Positions 26,389-34,648 of a stretch of DNA of 54,204 nt are shown here, piece after piece (position 1 is the stretch's first letter; each line of letters begins with the position of its first letter). Under the pieces are notes generated by a model. The model was not told where the DNA came from and searched no databases. It was given only the letters and a program-made list of their open reading frames with translations. The stretch is from Sphingomonadales bacterium Ga0077559 (GTDB lineage Bacteria; Pseudomonadota; Alphaproteobacteria; Sphingomonadales; Sphingomonadaceae), in assembly GCA_001464315.1 (NCBI GenBank), contig LNFK01000001.1, positions 1-54,204 on the forward strand. The letters are read 5' to 3'. A program made the position numbers and the translations under genes.

Positions 26389-26820
26389 TTAATTACATCG
26401 ATGCCCACGCCAGTAGCGTTGCCATTTCGCAGCCCAGCCGCCTGCAACCATATTGCAGGACACATCGCCTGATCGCGGGGAAACGCAAAACGCCGCTGTG
26501 CGATCGCCGCCTGCTCCGCCGTCCGACTGACATGTCATTGTAGGACCGCGCACCAGAACATGACCTTCACGGGCAAACCCGATTGGCTTACCGATCAGTT
26601 GTACAAGCGCATCACGAGATTTAATGGGATCAGAGGTGGGGCAGGGATGCCCCTTACTGCATGATCCGTCTAATTCCTTTGTGGCTACGCCCGATAAACG
26701 AACGCGCGGACCTTCGGCGCACCATACCGGCCCATCCCCATCCCACACGCGGGTTGGTGTACATTTGAAGGACTGTCCCGCGGGCACTACGGCTGCAGCT
26801 AGTAATAGTGCAGAGATCAT
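26389..26820 (-). CDS. Staphylococcal nuclease-like secreted protein
   Basis: 143 residues with an N-terminal hydrophobic signal (MISALLLAAAVVPAGQS). SNase features: the strand-loop RVRLSGVATKELD carries the Arg and Glu equivalents of the active site, and DRTAAFC with GDVSCNMVAGGWA matches the GR-x-x-A-x-C...G-x-D...M-V-x-x-G-W-A pattern containing the second Arg. Six cysteines suggest disulfides and periplasmic or secreted location. A thermonuclease-type function is plausible but activity is unproven. Downstream lies the excalibur-domain gene. Confidence 0.72.
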   Translation of the reverse strand: MISALLLAAAVVPAGQSFKCTPTRVWDGDGPVWCAEGPRVRLSGVATKELDGSCSKGHPCPTSDPIKSRDALVQLIGKPIGFAREGHVLVRGPTMTCQSDGGAGGDRTAAFCVSPRSGDVSCNMVAGGWAAKWQRYWRGHRCN

Positions 26821-26860
26821 CTTTTGGCTCGCCTCAATCCGCTAAATGGGTGGACGGCGG

Positions 26861-26965
26861 TTATACAAGCAGCCAGTTAAATAGACCGACAACCGAGCTT
26901 GCAACGCCGTAGACTATAGTCGCTCCTATCATGACAGCCTCTGCCAGGTCCCAGCCAATCTGCAT
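26861..26965 (-). CDS. Possible 34-residue membrane peptide
   Basis: ATG 26965 to TAA 26861 encodes 34 residues, starting MQIGWDLAEAVMIGATIVYG. The C-terminal ~24 residues are a continuous hydrophobic segment ending NWLLV, as in single-pass small membrane proteins. Its ATG lies 3 nt after the stop of the 105-codon ORF at 26969 (TAG-GAC-ATG), so it could be translated by coupling; TTAGGA is too close for a normal ribosome site. No homology could be assessed. Confidence 0.35.
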   Translation of the reverse strand: MQIGWDLAEAVMIGATIVYGVASSVVGLFNWLLV

Positions 26966-26968
26966 GTC

Positions 26969-27286
26969 CTAAGATGTTGCAGTATCATGTTCCAAATCAA
27001 GCTGTTCACCTTTGGGCGCGGCAATAGCGAAATCGCGTTGCAACCCATGCGGATCACACCAATCAGGCCAAGGTTCGTCTCGTCCAAACCTGCCCAATCC
27101 ACCATGCTTAAAACCTGGCATGGTGGCGGCGACAACCATTACCGATTCATTGCAGATTTCATCGCATACCATATCGCAAAGCTCATAAATCTGGGCTTTT
27201 GATAAGTCGCCACCGACTTGGCGTTTGCCGAATGACAGGGCGCCGATGAGGCGGTGATAGAGATATGATCGTTCGATTCGTTCCAT
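26969..27286 (-). CDS. Hypothetical small protein
   Basis: 105 residues, no recognised family. The N-terminal half is helical and amphipathic (HRLIGALSFGKRQVGGDLSK, YELCDMVCDEICNESV) and the C-terminus is acidic. A GAAGA sequence lies close upstream of ATG 27286, a poor site. The composition is protein-like and better than the competing frames of this stretch, and it is followed at once by the small hydrophobic ORF. Low certainty. Confidence 0.45.
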   Translation of the reverse strand: MERIERSYLYHRLIGALSFGKRQVGGDLSKAQIYELCDMVCDEICNESVMVVAATMPGFKHGGLGRFGRDEPWPDWCDPHGLQRDFAIAAPKGEQLDLEHDTATS

Positions 27287-27637
27287 ATCTTCATTTGGAA
27301 CATAAAAAGAACATCGGTCAAGTTCGAAGTCGATCGATTGCCCTGTTGTGATTTTTACCGCACTTTAAAAGCTGCCGTTTGTACAAGTGCAAGATAGATT
27401 GCGGAATGTGGGACATATACGGACGGGCCGCTTTTGAGGGACAATGACGAAAAGCTGCCGGCCAGCAAACGAGCCAGTTTATGCCATCAATCGTGAAAAC
27501 TCAAACAGGTGAACGGATGGCAGCTATAAGGGAGCAAGTTAGTTCGAATGAACGACAGCAATGTCAGCGGAAGCCGACGCCAGCAATGTGCCGTCAACCG
27601 TTGGTCGCAGTTTCGGCACAGCGTACAGCAAACCATT
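27287..27637. other. Spacer between small ORFs and tRNA-Leu, no gene recognised
   Basis: No supported frame on either strand. The region includes a stretch similar to the decayed repeat at 22922-23286. A plus-strand frame at 27561-27773 is an artefact: its C-terminus is translated tRNA sequence. Confidence 0.45.
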
Positions 27638-27657
27638 TGTGCCAAACTGTGCCAAAC
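27638..27657. repeat. Tandem 10-bp direct repeat next to the tRNA 3' end
   Basis: TGTGCCAAAC occurs twice without a gap (27638-27647, 27648-27657), 32 bp beyond the tRNA 3' end. Short direct repeats near a tRNA end can be arm-type integrase sites, but no integrase gene is present in the window. Confidence 0.5.
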
Positions 27658-27689
27658 GTGTTTGTAAGATACTGAAAAATAAAGAATTT

Positions 27690-27776
27690 TGGTGCGGCCA
27701 AGAAGACTCGAACTTCCACGGGCTTTCGCCCACAACGACCTCAACGTTGCGCGTCTACCAATTCCGCCACTAGCAA
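27690..27776 (-). tRNA. tRNA-Leu(GAG)-like gene with unpaired acceptor stem
   Basis: On the minus strand the D-arm, anticodon arm (CAACG-TTGAGGT-CGTTG, anticodon GAG at 27740-27742), long variable arm (GGGC-GAAA-GCCC) and T-arm (GGAAG-TTCGAGT-CTTCT) are all intact. The 3' end has TGGCCGC plus an encoded ACCA (27690-27693). The 7 bases that should form the 5' acceptor strand (27776-27770, TTGCTAG) do not pair with TGGCCGC; about GCGGCCA would be expected. GCGGTA lies slightly further upstream, as if ~9 bases were inserted. It may be a pseudo-tRNA or a rearranged copy. Confidence 0.75.
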
Positions 27777-27885
27777 AGGTACCGCAGGGGCGCAACAGCC
27801 TTTATCGGTTCATTTCCGTGCGTGCGGATGTCGCGTTTCGGTACAAGCCTTAACAAATACGCTCAGCAGTCGTTTATTATGGGCG

Positions 27886-28155
27886 ATGCGCGTCCTATTA
27901 ACCCTCATTTGGCCTTGCAGCGGATGGTTAAAACCGCGTTTACATTTGGCCGTGATTGCACTCTTGCCCTTATTGCTCGCCGCTACCTCCTCCGCCCCAG
28001 AGGTTACGCCTGCGCGGGTGAGCCGCGTCGCGACGGCAACCGTGGAAGTCATTCGGCTGGAGCGGGTTTCAGTGCAGGCGCCATCGAAGGATACCAACTC
28101 CTCCGATCGCCAATTCCGGCAGCGCGAAGATATGCCGCTTGTCGAATTTTTCTAG
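27886..28155 (+). CDS. Small putative exported or membrane protein
   Basis: 89 residues; a hydrophobic N-terminal segment (LHLAVIALLPLLLAATSS, about residues 20-37) suggests a signal or anchor. A polar tail ends QFRQREDMPLVEFF, a conserved-looking C-terminus. It is convergent with the flbD-like gene: both stop codons share the tetranucleotide CTAG at 28152-28155. Function unknown; that it lies at the edge of the flagellar block does not show a flagellar role. Confidence 0.6.
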   Translation: MRVLLTLIWPCSGWLKPRLHLAVIALLPLLLAATSSAPEVTPARVSRVATATVEVIRLERVSVQAPSKDTNSSDRQFRQREDMPLVEFF

Positions 28156-29171
28156 GCGGCGATTTTTTCCAGCCGGTATTTGCGCATTTTCTCGATCAAG
28201 GTGGTCCGCTTCAGCGTCAACATGCGCGCCGCTTCAGAGATGACGCCATCGGCATAAGCCAATGCGGCCTGAATACGCTCCAGTTCCATTTGCTCGACCT
28301 CAGCCTTGAGGTCGATGCGCGCGGTCGGCTTGGCCTGTGCCATGGTCGGCGGGGGGGCAGGCGGAACTGCGATTAGTTTGGGCGCAGCGCGTCCCAGCAG
28401 TTGGTCGACCCCGAAGGCATCGACCGTCTCACCGCAGAACAGCACATTGGCACGTTCGATGATATTGCGCAGTTCGCGGACATTGCCCGGCCAGTCATGC
28501 GTCATCAGCCGTTGAAGTGCGCTTTGGTCAAATTGGCATGTGGCGGACGCGGCCTTGCCTTTTTGGAAATGCGCCAAGAGCAACGGTATGTCTTCGACGC
28601 GTGCGGCCAGCGACGGGACCTGAACCAAAACCACGCCAAGCCGGAAAAACAGGTCTTCGCGGAACCTGCCATCGGCAATGGCGTTGTCGATATTCTGGTG
28701 CGTGGCCGAAATGATCCGGACATCGACCGGCAGCGCGCTGTTGCCGCCGACCCGGGATACCAGACCGTCCTCCAATACACGCAGCAGCTTTACCTGCATG
28801 TCGAAGCGCATATCGCCGATTTCATCAAGGAAAAGCGTGCCCTTGTCGGCGTTTTCGAAATGGCCAGTGCGGCGATTCTGCGCGCCGGTGAAAGCGCCCT
28901 TTTCGTGGCCGAACAGTTCGGATTCGATCAGTTCGGCAGGAATTGCGCCGCAATTGAGCGCGACATAAGGTTTGGTTGCGCGGGTACTAAAGGCGTGGAT
29001 GGCGCGGGCGACGACTTCCTTACCCGACCCAGAAGCACCGCAGATCATCACCGAGGCTGATGAGCGGGCCACGCGCTCCACCATGTTGCGCAATGCGACC
29101 ATCGGTGCACTGTCGCCGATCAGCATGTCTGCGATATCGCTTTTGCGTTCGGTCAGGGTGTTCAGGCTCAT
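28152..29171 (-). CDS. flbD: Sigma-54-dependent flagellar activator, FlbD-like, no receiver domain
   Basis: 339 residues. The AAA+ sigma-54 interaction domain starts near residue 17. Walker A is GASGSGKE (45-52), the sigma-54-contacting loop GAFTGA is at 92-97, and Walker B is TLFLDEIGD. A C-terminal Fis-type helix-turn-helix follows (GVISEAARMLTLKRTTLIEKMRKY). Caulobacter FlbD carries an N-terminal receiver domain of ~120 residues, which is absent here, so control is probably by expression or by a partner rather than by phosphorylation. It most likely activates the sigma-54 promoter upstream of flgB at 38776-38791. The gene closes the flg-mot block. Confidence 0.88.
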   Translation of the reverse strand: MSLNTLTERKSDIADMLIGDSAPMVALRNMVERVARSSASVMICGASGSGKEVVARAIHAFSTRATKPYVALNCGAIPAELIESELFGHEKGAFTGAQNRRTGHFENADKGTLFLDEIGDMRFDMQVKLLRVLEDGLVSRVGGNSALPVDVRIISATHQNIDNAIADGRFREDLFFRLGVVLVQVPSLAARVEDIPLLLAHFQKGKAASATCQFDQSALQRLMTHDWPGNVRELRNIIERANVLFCGETVDAFGVDQLLGRAAPKLIAVPPAPPPTMAQAKPTARIDLKAEVEQMELERIQAALAYADGVISEAARMLTLKRTTLIEKMRKYRLEKIAA

Positions 29172-29327
29172 GTCAATTTCCCGTCAGGAGATGTCGTTGA
29201 GACCCGTTTTGGCGAATATGGTAAACAGAATCCTAACAGAACGTGGACCAAGCGACGATTGGTCCAAAGCCGATGAAAGCAGACATTAAATGGGTGCTAA
29301 GTTATAGCGAATGGGTCCATTTTGGTT

Positions 29328-30182
29328 TTATTCAGAGACAGATGTCCATCCCAAAGTAATCGACATTCGCCGGTTCTTGGGATCGTAAGGATTACTCGGG
29401 ATATAGGGTTCGCGCTCTGCCACGCCTTCGATCCGCACGAACTGGCGTTGCGGCAACGCTGACCGAACAAGATGCGCGCGCGTTGCTTCGGCGCGCGCTG
29501 CAGACAATTGCCAATTGTTGACGCCAAGCCCGCGCGATACCGGCTGCGCATCGGTGTGGCCGCGAATGATAATGCCATTCGGCAGTTCGCGGATAGTATC
29601 AGCGACCCGGCTTAACAGTTGTACCGCATCGGGGGTCAATATGTCGGTACCCGAGACGAACATTGAAAAATTGGCCTCATCGACCATATCAATGCGCAGC
29701 CCTTCGCGCGTTTCAGTGAAGCGCAAATTGCGAGCGAAGCGCTTCATCGCCTTGTCGGCCTGAAGCTTCAGTAAAAGGCGCGCGCGCAGGTCTTGAAATT
29801 TCGCCCGGTCCTTGCCGATGCCTGATGCCTCCTTGGGGCCGCCGGTTGCATCGCGCGGAATGGTCATGCTGCGAGTGCCTGTCTGTCCAGCGCGGTGGGG
29901 ATATTTGTCAGCCGAGGTAATGGAATCGCCGCCGAAAAAGCTGGTCGATCCAGCGCTATCCTGTTTGCTCGCGACCAAAGTGGGGGAGAAATAATCGGCG
30001 AGTGCTTTTCGCTGCTTCTCAGTGGTCGCGCCCAGAAGCCACATCAATAGGAAGAACGCCATCATCGCAGTCACGAAGTCGGCATAAGCTACTTTCCATG
30101 CGCCGCCGTGATGGCCTGCGTGCGGAGCCTCATAGATTTTCTTGACGATGACCGGGCGGATGGGTTCGGCTGCTTTAGCCAT
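29328..30182 (-). CDS. motB: Flagellar motor stator protein MotB
   Basis: 284 residues. The single transmembrane helix follows a cytoplasmic N-terminus and contains the proton-binding Asp35 in YADFVTAMMAFFLLMW. The C-terminal OmpA-like peptidoglycan-binding domain (residues ~170-280) shows GHTDAQPVSRG and LSAARAEATR. It anchors the stator to the wall and couples proton flow to rotation. Its start abuts the motA stop (shared base at 30182), indicating co-translation. Confidence 0.97.
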   Translation of the reverse strand: MAKAAEPIRPVIVKKIYEAPHAGHHGGAWKVAYADFVTAMMAFFLLMWLLGATTEKQRKALADYFSPTLVASKQDSAGSTSFFGGDSITSADKYPHRAGQTGTRSMTIPRDATGGPKEASGIGKDRAKFQDLRARLLLKLQADKAMKRFARNLRFTETREGLRIDMVDEANFSMFVSGTDILTPDAVQLLSRVADTIRELPNGIIIRGHTDAQPVSRGLGVNNWQLSAARAEATRAHLVRSALPQRQFVRIEGVAEREPYIPSNPYDPKNRRMSITLGWTSVSE

Positions 30183-31045
30183 CAGCGGCCTCGCATGCCG
30201 TCGAACACTTCGGCAAAGCTGGGCTGGTTGCTATGCTCGATGCCAGACCTTGCCGCCTCGATCACCAGCGGTTGCGGGTGGCCGTGAAGCGAAGCGATAA
30301 TCATCTGTTTGACCACATGATAAATGGCGGCGTCAGATTCGATCACTTGTTTGGCGCGGTTGGCAAAGGGACCAACTAGGCCATAGGCAAGCAACACGCC
30401 GAGAAAAGTGCCGACCAATGCCGAACCAATCATGCCACCCAATATGGCTGGCGGCTTGTCGATTGAACCCATGGTCTTCACCACGCCCAAAACCGCCGCG
30501 ACGATGCCAAGCGCTGGCAGAGCGTCGGCAAGCCCTTGCAGCCCCTCTGCTGGCTTTATGCTGTGGTGATGGTGGGTTTTGATGGCGTTATCCATCACTT
30601 CCTCCACCGCATGAGGATCAAGCGTGCCGGATGACACCACGACCAGCCGCAGTGTGTCGCAAATCAGGTGGACCAACGTCTGGTCCTTTAGCAATTTGGG
30701 ATATTCGCTGAAAATCGCTGAACTCGTGGGGTCCTCGATGTGCGGCTCGAGCGCGACTGGGCCTTCGGCTTTCAGCATCTTCATTAGTTTGGAAACGAGG
30801 AAAATGCAGTCGAGGTAATCCTGCTTGTTATATTTAGGCCCCTTGAAAACTTTGCCGAGCCCACCGCCCAGGGCCTTCAGTTCCTTGGTCGAGTTGCCGA
30901 TAATCAAAGCGCCCGCGCATGCGCCACCGATAATAAGCATTTCGTGCGGCAGCGCGTGCATTACGGGCCCGAGATTGCCGCCAGTAAGCGCAAAGCCGCC
31001 GAACACCATGACGAGCAGAACAATGATACCGACAATCGCGAACAT
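30182..31045 (-). CDS. motA: Flagellar motor stator protein MotA
   Basis: 287 residues, the normal size. Four membrane segments are present: the N-terminal FAIVGIIVLLVMVFGGFAL, then a large cytoplasmic loop with charged residues, then LPALGIVAAVLGVVKTMG and GTFLGVLLAYGLVGP. The last contains the helices that form the ion channel with MotB. It lies 84 bp downstream of flgL on the same strand; whether it has its own promoter is not clear from the spacer. Confidence 0.97.
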   Translation of the reverse strand: MFAIVGIIVLLVMVFGGFALTGGNLGPVMHALPHEMLIIGGACAGALIIGNSTKELKALGGGLGKVFKGPKYNKQDYLDCIFLVSKLMKMLKAEGPVALEPHIEDPTSSAIFSEYPKLLKDQTLVHLICDTLRLVVVSSGTLDPHAVEEVMDNAIKTHHHHSIKPAEGLQGLADALPALGIVAAVLGVVKTMGSIDKPPAILGGMIGSALVGTFLGVLLAYGLVGPFANRAKQVIESDAAIYHVVKQMIIASLHGHPQPLVIEAARSGIEHSNQPSFAEVFDGMRGR

Positions 31046-31129
31046 GGATAAACTGGGCCCTTTGGTATTCGTGCGTTTTGCGCGTTACAAAGATGGTAAA
31101 CGGCAGAGGTGACTGAAAATTGAGAGCGG

Positions 31130-31960
31130 TTAGCTAAGAAAATCCATTAGCGTCCGGCGGTTGATCCGCGCGAAGGCCGCCTGTGCGGCTTCGAGCGTCA
31201 GCGTCATCCCGTTCAGTTCGGCGATAGCGGAGCTGAGGTCGGTGTCTTCAAGCTTTGAGCGCTCTTCGCTGATGCTGATCTTACGTAGTTCGCGGGTTTC
31301 CTGTAGCCGGTCGAGCCGCGCAGCAGTCAGACCGATTTTTGCAGTGATGTCGGCGGCGTGATTGATCGCGCCTTCGACCGATGTCAGTCCTGCATTGATT
31401 TGAGAGGTGTCATTCGCAGAAATCGCTGACGCTGCGTCGCGCATGATCTGACTGATCGGCGTACCGCCGGTTGCGAATATCTCGGCTCGCGTTGGCACCG
31501 GCGCGAACATAACATCGTCGTCAAATCTGATTGAAATGTTGCCGCCGACAGCGAAAAGCGGCTGACCGGTCGGCGATTTGGCAAGTGCCATCGCTTCGAT
31601 TTCATCAGCCATCACATTGATTTCAGCAGCGATGCTGACCCGATCGGCTGGCGAAAGGCTGGCACTAGCACCGGCGATGGTCAACTCTTTGGTGCGCGCC
31701 AGCAGGTCAGACATTGTCCGCATCTGCCCATCAGCCTGTGCAGTCAGTGTAATCCCTAAATTAATGTTCGACGCCCGCGCGGTGTCATTTGCCTGCGCGC
31801 GCTTTAGATTGGCGAGACGCGAGGTCGCAACCGGGTCATCGGAGGCGCGTTGGAGGCGTTTTCCGGTCGAAACCTGCGCCTGCTTCGCTGCGATGTTTGA
31901 CGCCATACGCGATTGGCGGGCGATTTCCTGAGTCATCCGGTTACCGGTTGCGTTTATCAT
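31130..31960 (-). CDS. flgL: Flagellar hook-filament junction protein FlgL
   Basis: 276 residues. The N-terminal flagellin-like helix (NRMTQEIARQSRMASNIAAKQ) and the SGKRLQRASDDPVATSRLANL-type motif are typical, as is the C-terminal helix (ERSKLEDTDLSSAIAELN). It links FlgK to the filament. It is the last gene of the flg operon and lies 11 bp after flgK. Shorter than the enterobacterial protein, with a reduced central domain. Confidence 0.93.
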   Translation of the reverse strand: MINATGNRMTQEIARQSRMASNIAAKQAQVSTGKRLQRASDDPVATSRLANLKRAQANDTARASNINLGITLTAQADGQMRTMSDLLARTKELTIAGASASLSPADRVSIAAEINVMADEIEAMALAKSPTGQPLFAVGGNISIRFDDDVMFAPVPTRAEIFATGGTPISQIMRDAASAISANDTSQINAGLTSVEGAINHAADITAKIGLTAARLDRLQETRELRKISISEERSKLEDTDLSSAIAELNGMTLTLEAAQAAFARINRRTLMDFLS

Positions 31961-31971
31961 CGCGCGTGCCT

Positions 31972-33300
31972 TTAGAAAATGTTGAGCATGGTCTGCATGG
32001 TTTCGCGTGCCACCTGTATCGTGCGCGCAGCAGCTTCATAGGCTTGCTGGAAACGCAACAATTCGGCCGCCTCGCGGTCCAGATCGACAGCACCGATTGC
32101 ATCACGCGCGGCAAATGCGCCGTCGCGGCGAGTGCTTGCGGCGGCCTCTTGCGCACGCGCGGCAGCTGTGGCTTGCGCCTGCGCGGCAATCATCCCGGCG
32201 ACATTCTGTTCAATGCCTGTGGGCCCACGCACATTGTTGAAAGCCAGCATATTGCCGTTGCTTCCGGAGACATCGGCGGCGGCAACATCCGACGGCAACA
32301 GCGCCGCTGCTGTAAGGGTTGCGGCGCTTCCGCCAAAATTTAGCAACGCTGCGCCAGGATTTCCATTGGCATCGAACCCGGCTTGATGAGCGGAATTCAG
32401 ATCGCTGGCCAGTTGCCCTGCGAGCGTATCAAGCGCGGTGCGCTGCCCGGAAATATGCGCCGATGCGTCGGTAAGGCCTGCAAGTGTGCCAGACCCTGGA
32501 ACCAGCGCTGAACCCGATGCAATGCCGAATGAAATTTGCCCGTTGGCGGCAACCGCTAGCGTCACAGAAGCGGTGGTTGGCCCTTCGACCAGCGCATCAC
32601 CTGCCGGTGTCCGGATGATCGCTGCCCCCCTGGCATCATAGCTGACCGCAACATCGGTCGCGCCTGCAATATTAACGACCAGCCGGTCCCGTTCGTCGAG
32701 CAGAGTGGCCTCGTTGCTCGACCCGGGGCGAGCACGGCGGATGCCGTCGTTGACTCGCGACAGAGTTGACAGGTCGGTGTTAAGCTGACCGACGGCACCT
32801 TGGGCTTGGGTCGCAACTCCTGTTGCTGCCGAACTAAGCGATGTCGCCGTGCGACGAAAAGCAGCGGCGCTTTGGTCAACCGCCGACAGGAACTGGCGGC
32901 GAAGCGTATCGTCGCCGGGATTGGCGCTCAGTTGATCCGCGGAAGTAAAAATAGCGGTGACGCTGCTACCGATTCCGTCCGCACCGTCATCCAGCGCACG
33001 CTCGGTCGCTGAAATCCAGTCAAGTCTTGCCGCTTGCCGGGATGCTTCTCCACCAGCCGTGCGGGCGTCGTCGGACAACCATTGATCGACCGCCCGCTCG
33101 ACCCCAGCCGCGAGCACGCCGCCAGGGCGGATGCTGTTGCGCGACAGGACAATATCACCTGCTGCCGGTGCCTCCTCAAGCCGGACAGTTCGGCGGACAT
33201 AACCCTCGGTTTGCGCGTTCGCGATATTATCGCCGACTACCGACAGCGCGCGGCTATACGCCTTAATGCCCGATGCGCCGATGGCGAGGAGGTCGCTCAT
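31972..33300 (-). CDS. flgK: Flagellar hook-associated protein FlgK
   Basis: 442 residues. The N-terminal rod/hook motif is AYSRALSVVGDNIANAQTEGYVRR, followed by a long coiled segment (TSLSSAATGVATQAQGAVGQ). The C-terminal domain ends in AAELLRFQQAYEAAARTIQVA, as FlgK does. It forms the first junction ring after the hook. The start overlaps the flgJ stop by 4 bp. Confidence 0.95.
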   Translation of the reverse strand: MSDLLAIGASGIKAYSRALSVVGDNIANAQTEGYVRRTVRLEEAPAAGDIVLSRNSIRPGGVLAAGVERAVDQWLSDDARTAGGEASRQAARLDWISATERALDDGADGIGSSVTAIFTSADQLSANPGDDTLRRQFLSAVDQSAAAFRRTATSLSSAATGVATQAQGAVGQLNTDLSTLSRVNDGIRRARPGSSNEATLLDERDRLVVNIAGATDVAVSYDARGAAIIRTPAGDALVEGPTTASVTLAVAANGQISFGIASGSALVPGSGTLAGLTDASAHISGQRTALDTLAGQLASDLNSAHQAGFDANGNPGAALLNFGGSAATLTAAALLPSDVAAADVSGSNGNMLAFNNVRGPTGIEQNVAGMIAAQAQATAAARAQEAAASTRRDGAFAARDAIGAVDLDREAAELLRFQQAYEAAARTIQVARETMQTMLNIF

Positions 33301-33563
33301 TTCTTTTGCGCCAGTTGTTTTTCGACCAGATCGGCGATGCCGAATTGGCGCATTCCAGCCATGCTATCGGCAAGCCTGGCGTCGGCCATTTCGCGGAAAT
33401 TGTCGGTGGCGCTTGAGCCGAACATTTCGTCGCCAAGCTTGGCTTTGCGCATGCTCGCCATCATCTGCCGAAGGATCACCGCTTCAAATGCCTCGGCGGC
33501 TTTGCGCAATTCGGGATCGCGTTTTGGTGCAGATGTTGTGAGTGAGGATTGAACCTTAATCAT
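33297..33563 (-). CDS. flgJ: FlgJ-like rod-binding protein without muramidase domain
   Basis: 88 residues, matching only the N-terminal rod-binding (rod scaffold) domain of FlgJ: ELRKAAEAFEAVILRQMMASMRKAKLGD and ATDNFREMADARLADSMAG. The C-terminal peptidoglycan hydrolase domain of enterobacterial FlgJ is missing, as in many alphaproteobacteria where a separate SltF-type enzyme does this. Overlaps flgI and flgK by ATGA. Confidence 0.9.
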   Translation of the reverse strand: MIKVQSSLTTSAPKRDPELRKAAEAFEAVILRQMMASMRKAKLGDEMFGSSATDNFREMADARLADSMAGMRQFGIADLVEKQLAQKK

Positions 33564-34648
33564 ATTATCACCAGTTCGCCGCTAAGTGCGCCTGCCTGCG
33601 ACAGAGCTTCCAATATCGCCACAAGGTCACCCGGCGAGACGTTGAGTTTGTTGATGGCTTTGACGATGTCCGACAACGATGCGCCCTTGTCCCACAGGAA
33701 GGCGGGGTTGCGGGACTCTTCGATCGCGATATCGCTCGAAGGTTCAACCGCGGTTTCGCCTCTACTGAACGGTGCTGGCTGGACCACGATTGGGTTTTCA
33801 TCGACTTTGACAGTAAGCTTACCATGACTAACCGCTGCAGGGCCAACGCGTACCGCGCCGTTAATTACGACAGTTCCAGTGCGCGCGTTGACGATAACGC
33901 GGGCAGGGGGTTGAGCCTTTTTGATTTCGATGTTTTCGATAATCCCCATAATGCGGATGCGGCTCTCACCTCCAACAGGAGCATTGATGCGGATCGATGC
34001 TCCGTCGACTGCTTGCGCGGTGCCAGCACCCAACTGCCGATTGATGGCATCGGCGACGAGACCAGCATTGCTGATATCCTGTTGTGCAAGGTTGAAAGTA
34101 AGGCTTTCGGAATTGGCAAATCCGCTATCGACGCTGCGTTCAACCGTCGCGCCGCCGCCGATGCGGCCAGCAGATGGAATGTTGACTGACAGCTTCGATC
34201 CATCGGCAGCATCGACTCCAAGCCCGCCAACGACAAGATTGCCTTGCGCCATTGCATAAATCTGACCGTCCGCACCTTGAAGCGGGGCCATGATTAACGT
34301 GCCGCCGCGCAAGGACTTGGCCTTGCCGATCGCTGATACGGTGACGTCAAGACGCTGTCCCGGTTTCGCAAAGGGCGGAAGTTCGGCGGTAATCATGACC
34401 GCAGCGGCGTTTTTGAGTGACGGGTTGATACCGACGGGAAGGTTGATGCCAAACCGCGAAACCGCGCCTTTGACGCCCTGAGTGGCGTAATCGAGGCTGT
34501 CGTCGCCGGTTCCTGCCAAACCAACGACGACGCCATAGCCCGTCAGCTGGTTTGCGCGAAGGCCTTGAAATTGGCCCATGTCTTTAATGCGTTCGGCATG
34601 GAGCGCGGGCGCGAAGATAAGCGCGATCATGATCAACAATGCGCGCAT
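33560..34648 (-). CDS. flgI: Flagellar P-ring protein FlgI
   Basis: 362 residues with a signal peptide (MRALLIMIALIFAPALHA-ER). The conserved start of mature FlgI follows: RIKDMGQFQGLRANQLTGYG and GLAGTGDDS. The P-ring bushing sits in the periplasm around the rod. FlgI assembly normally needs the chaperone FlgA, which is not in this window. The start overlaps the flgH stop by one base. Confidence 0.96.
   Translation of the reverse strand: MRALLIMIALIFAPALHAERIKDMGQFQGLRANQLTGYGVVVGLAGTGDDSLDYATQGVKGAVSRFGINLPVGINPSLKNAAAVMITAELPPFAKPGQRLDVTVSAIGKAKSLRGGTLIMAPLQGADGQIYAMAQGNLVVGGLGVDAADGSKLSVNIPSAGRIGGGATVERSVDSGFANSESLTFNLAQQDISNAGLVADAINRQLGAGTAQAVDGASIRINAPVGGESRIRIMGIIENIEIKKAQPPARVIVNARTGTVVINGAVRVGPAAVSHGKLTVKVDENPIVVQPAPFSRGETAVEPSSDIAIEESRNPAFLWDKGASLSDIVKAINKLNVSPGDLVAILEALSQAGALSGELVII

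Noticed and set aside
27561-27773. Plus-strand frame over the tRNA
   Set aside because: Its C-terminal half is the translated complement of the tRNA-Leu gene, a known annotation artefact.
28401-29060. 219-codon plus-strand frame opposite the FlbD-like gene
   Set aside because: Antisense shadow of the AAA+ domain; no motif of its own.
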